Below are positions 62,533 through 64,000 of a stretch of DNA of 64,000 nt, piece after piece (position 1 is the first letter of the stretch; each line of letters begins with the position of its first letter). Source of the DNA: Rhizobium sp. L51/94 (GTDB lineage Bacteria > Pseudomonadota > Alphaproteobacteria > Rhizobiales > Rhizobiaceae); the NCBI RefSeq assembly GCF_019355555.1, contig NZ_CP072145.1:215226-279225 (forward strand). The letters are read 5' to 3'. Under the pieces are notes generated by a model. That model saw nothing but the letters and a program-made list of their open reading frames with translations. It was not told the DNA's origin and made no database searches. A program made the position numbers and the translations under genes.

Positions 62533-63690
62533 TTAGAGATAGCGCCGCGGGATATGGTCTCGCAGCTCGGCGTAAAGACCGACGATGTCTGTTCCCCAAG
62601 CGGCGCAGACTTCGTCATGCATAATCGTTTCAGACCCCTGTTGGCCGAGAAGAACGACCTCATCTCCGGTTCGTGCGTCTGGGATCTCAGTCAGATCAAC
62701 CCGTATGTGCTCAAGATGCGCCGGTGCCAGCAATTTGGCACGACTCCCACGGACAAGAGCAAACGTGTCTCTCGTATTTTGGCGGGGCACACCATCACCC
62801 CATCCCATCCCGATGACGCCGACCATCATGCCAGGAATATATCCTGGTAAATCTGGCACTGGACCAAGCGACGTATCGAGGCGCTTGACGCTGACGAGGT
62901 GTGTCGAAATTGCCTTCAGAGCGGGACGGAGCTCGACTTTGCGTGCACGTGCCGAGTTTTCGCCGATGCCAACGAACAACGCTCCGGGATCGACAGCGTC
63001 AAAATCCATTTCAGGATGGTTCAGGACACCGTCGGTGCTCGACATCATGACAAGCGGTGGGTGAATACCGATATCGTCAAGAGCGCGGATGACGTCAGTC
63101 ATTCGTCGATGTTGAATGGTCGCATCGGTGGGCCGCGCGCTCGGCAGTTCACTCATATGAGCGTAAATCCCCTCAAGGCGGATATTGGGATCAGTGGCGG
63201 CGGCTGCAATCAGCTTCTTGGCCTGCGCAGGCGTAGCGCCTGCCCTGAAAAACCCAAGGTCAAGCTTGATGAACACCCGCAGCCGGTCGATGACGGCCGT
63301 CCATTGGCGGAGCTCATCAAGGCTAGAAACACTGATGATCAGGTCGAGGCTTTCGACCACTGCTGCCGCCGAAATCGTCACGCCCGGATATAGAAGTATC
63401 GGGTTCAGGGGACCCGCCCTGCGAATAGCTATGGCGTCGAGCAGGGAGGCGACGGCAAAGCCGTCAATGTGCTCACCGGCCAACGCTGCGGCGACTGGAC
63501 CCGCACCGCAGCCGTACGCATTGCGCTTCAGACAGGCAAACACCTTCACACGTGCAGAAAGATGTTTTCGCAGTTGCAGATAATTATGCCTGATTGCACC
63601 AAGGTCGATATCATACCAAGTGCCGCGCAGAGCTGCATCGCTCAACCCATAATTTTCGTTGTCCGGTGAGGGGAATGTAAGACCGGTCAC
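62533..63690 (-). CDS. Alanine-racemase-like PLP enzyme
   Basis: The 385-aa protein has the fold-III barrel with the PLP-binding Lys in VFACLKRNAYGCG (near residue 55) and later GIYAHMSELP, MSSTDGVL, DAVDPGALFVG and GMGWGDGV. At the place of the catalytic Tyr (usual VSYG) it has TSLG, so normal racemase activity is doubtful. It overlaps the permease by four bases. Within an uptake operon it may act on a D-amino acid or D-configured opine product. Confidence 0.85.
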   Translation of the reverse strand: MTGLTFPSPDNENYGLSDAALRGTWYDIDLGAIRHNYLQLRKHLSARVKVFACLKRNAYGCGAGPVAAALAGEHIDGFAVASLLDAIAIRRAGPLNPILLYPGVTISAAAVVESLDLIISVSSLDELRQWTAVIDRLRVFIKLDLGFFRAGATPAQAKKLIAAAATDPNIRLEGIYAHMSELPSARPTDATIQHRRMTDVIRALDDIGIHPPLVMMSSTDGVLNHPEMDFDAVDPGALFVGIGENSARARKVELRPALKAISTHLVSVKRLDTSLGPVPDLPGYIPGMMVGVIGMGWGDGVPRQNTRDTFALVRGSRAKLLAPAHLEHIRVDLTEIPDARTGDEVVLLGQQGSETIMHDEVCAAWGTDIVGLYAELRDHIPRRYL

Positions 63691-64000
63691 TGTGACCCCC
63701 TTCTACTTGCAGAAAATAGCAGCGGGATCATGGTCGATACTTTGGGCCCATTCAGGTCGGAGGCGCGCCTTTGATGGCGCATGAGATGTTGTTCCAGACG
63801 GGTAAAGATGTGGACTAGGAGCAGGGTCAAACCGAGATACACCAGAGCTGCCGAAACAAAAACTTCATAGGGGGAAAAAGGTCGACATGCCAAGCGCCTT
63901 TGCCGCCTCCACTTCCCCTCGTGGCACCGCACAGATCGCGCCCCTCAAGATTTCGGTCGCATAGGCGGCGTGGTTGAGCGAAAAGGCAATCAGCGCGCAG
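63687..64000 (-). pseudogene. Amino acid ABC permease with internal deletion and frameshift
   Basis: The 5' portion read from the window edge is AAYATEILRGAICAVPRGEVEAAKALGMSTF, the EAA loop of HisM/OccM-type permeases. It then runs into FFPL and a stop. The C-terminus (SPYEVFVSAALVYLGLTLLLVHIFTRLEQHLMRHQRR) follows in another frame at once. The segment usually between them, about 40 residues with one or two membrane spans, is missing. The transporter is probably inactive unless another permease is encoded beyond 64000. Confidence 0.75.

Overview
This window is a piece of an Agrobacterium/Rhizobium-type tumour-inducing (Ti-like) plasmid. The evidence is a short T-DNA with recognisable border repeats and plant-type genes (an opine synthase and oncogene 6b), followed by a near-complete vir region: virA, virB1-virB11, virG, virC2-virC1 and virE1-virE2-virE3. 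virE1-virE2 argue for a Ti-type rather than a GALLS-dependent Ri-type system. No iaaM, iaaH, ipt or rolB/C genes are visible, so this may be one of several T-DNAs. No virD operon, repABC or complete tra operon lies in the window.

Layout. 1-204: 5' end of a periplasmic solute-binding lipoprotein gene. 399-7826: T-DNA of about 7.4 kb, with a left border embedded in a large inverted repeat, an octopine/nopaline-dehydrogenase-family opine synthase, a short Plast-family gene behind an ocs-type enhancer, 6b, and an unknown multi-spanning membrane protein gene with a candidate plant-type intron. 7825-8044: 27 copies of an 8-bp unit directly outside the right border, in the position of an overdrive/TSS transfer enhancer. 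8118-25376: a dense insertion-sequence (IS) pile: three IS701-like elements, an IS5-like element, a truncated IS630, an IS110 split by an IS21 that is itself split by an IS66, and an IS256 split by a group II intron. 25438-46134: vir region, with IS remnants between virA and virB. 46131-46800: fragments of two oxidoreductase genes. 46979-53906: second IS pile (IS110, IS630 split by a group II intron, an IS701-like element and an intact IS630). 54290-61606: small plasmid genes, including a DUF6894 protein, a broken ArsR gene split by an IS4, an IHF-beta-like gene, a traA relic, three SyrB-like genes, a WGR protein and HicAB. 61682-64000: part of a probable opine uptake/catabolism operon (solute-binding protein, alanine-racemase-like enzyme, damaged permease).

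How the genes work together. VirA/VirG sense plant signals and activate vir promoters; good vir boxes precede virB1. VirB1-B11 build the type IV secretion channel. VirC1/VirC2 promote T-strand processing near the border, and the repeat array beside the right border is the natural place for that. VirE1/E2/E3 protect and assist the T-complex in the plant. The T-DNA then makes an opine and reprogrammes growth through 6b, and the transport/catabolic genes at both window edges could let the bacterium feed on opines. The relaxase VirD2 and coupling protein VirD4 must come from elsewhere if the system works.

The most unusual signals are: (i) a putative T-DNA intron whose removal creates the start codon; (ii) the 27 x 8-bp array at the right border; (iii) two unrelated group II introns that each split a DDE transposase gene just after its first catalytic Asp; (iv) two IS110 copies abutting the same 11-bp terminal repeat of an IS630 at opposite ends; (v) missing virD, an IS256 directly upstream of virA, and a degenerate VirA receiver domain. 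Family assignments come from remembered motifs and protein similarity, not database searches.
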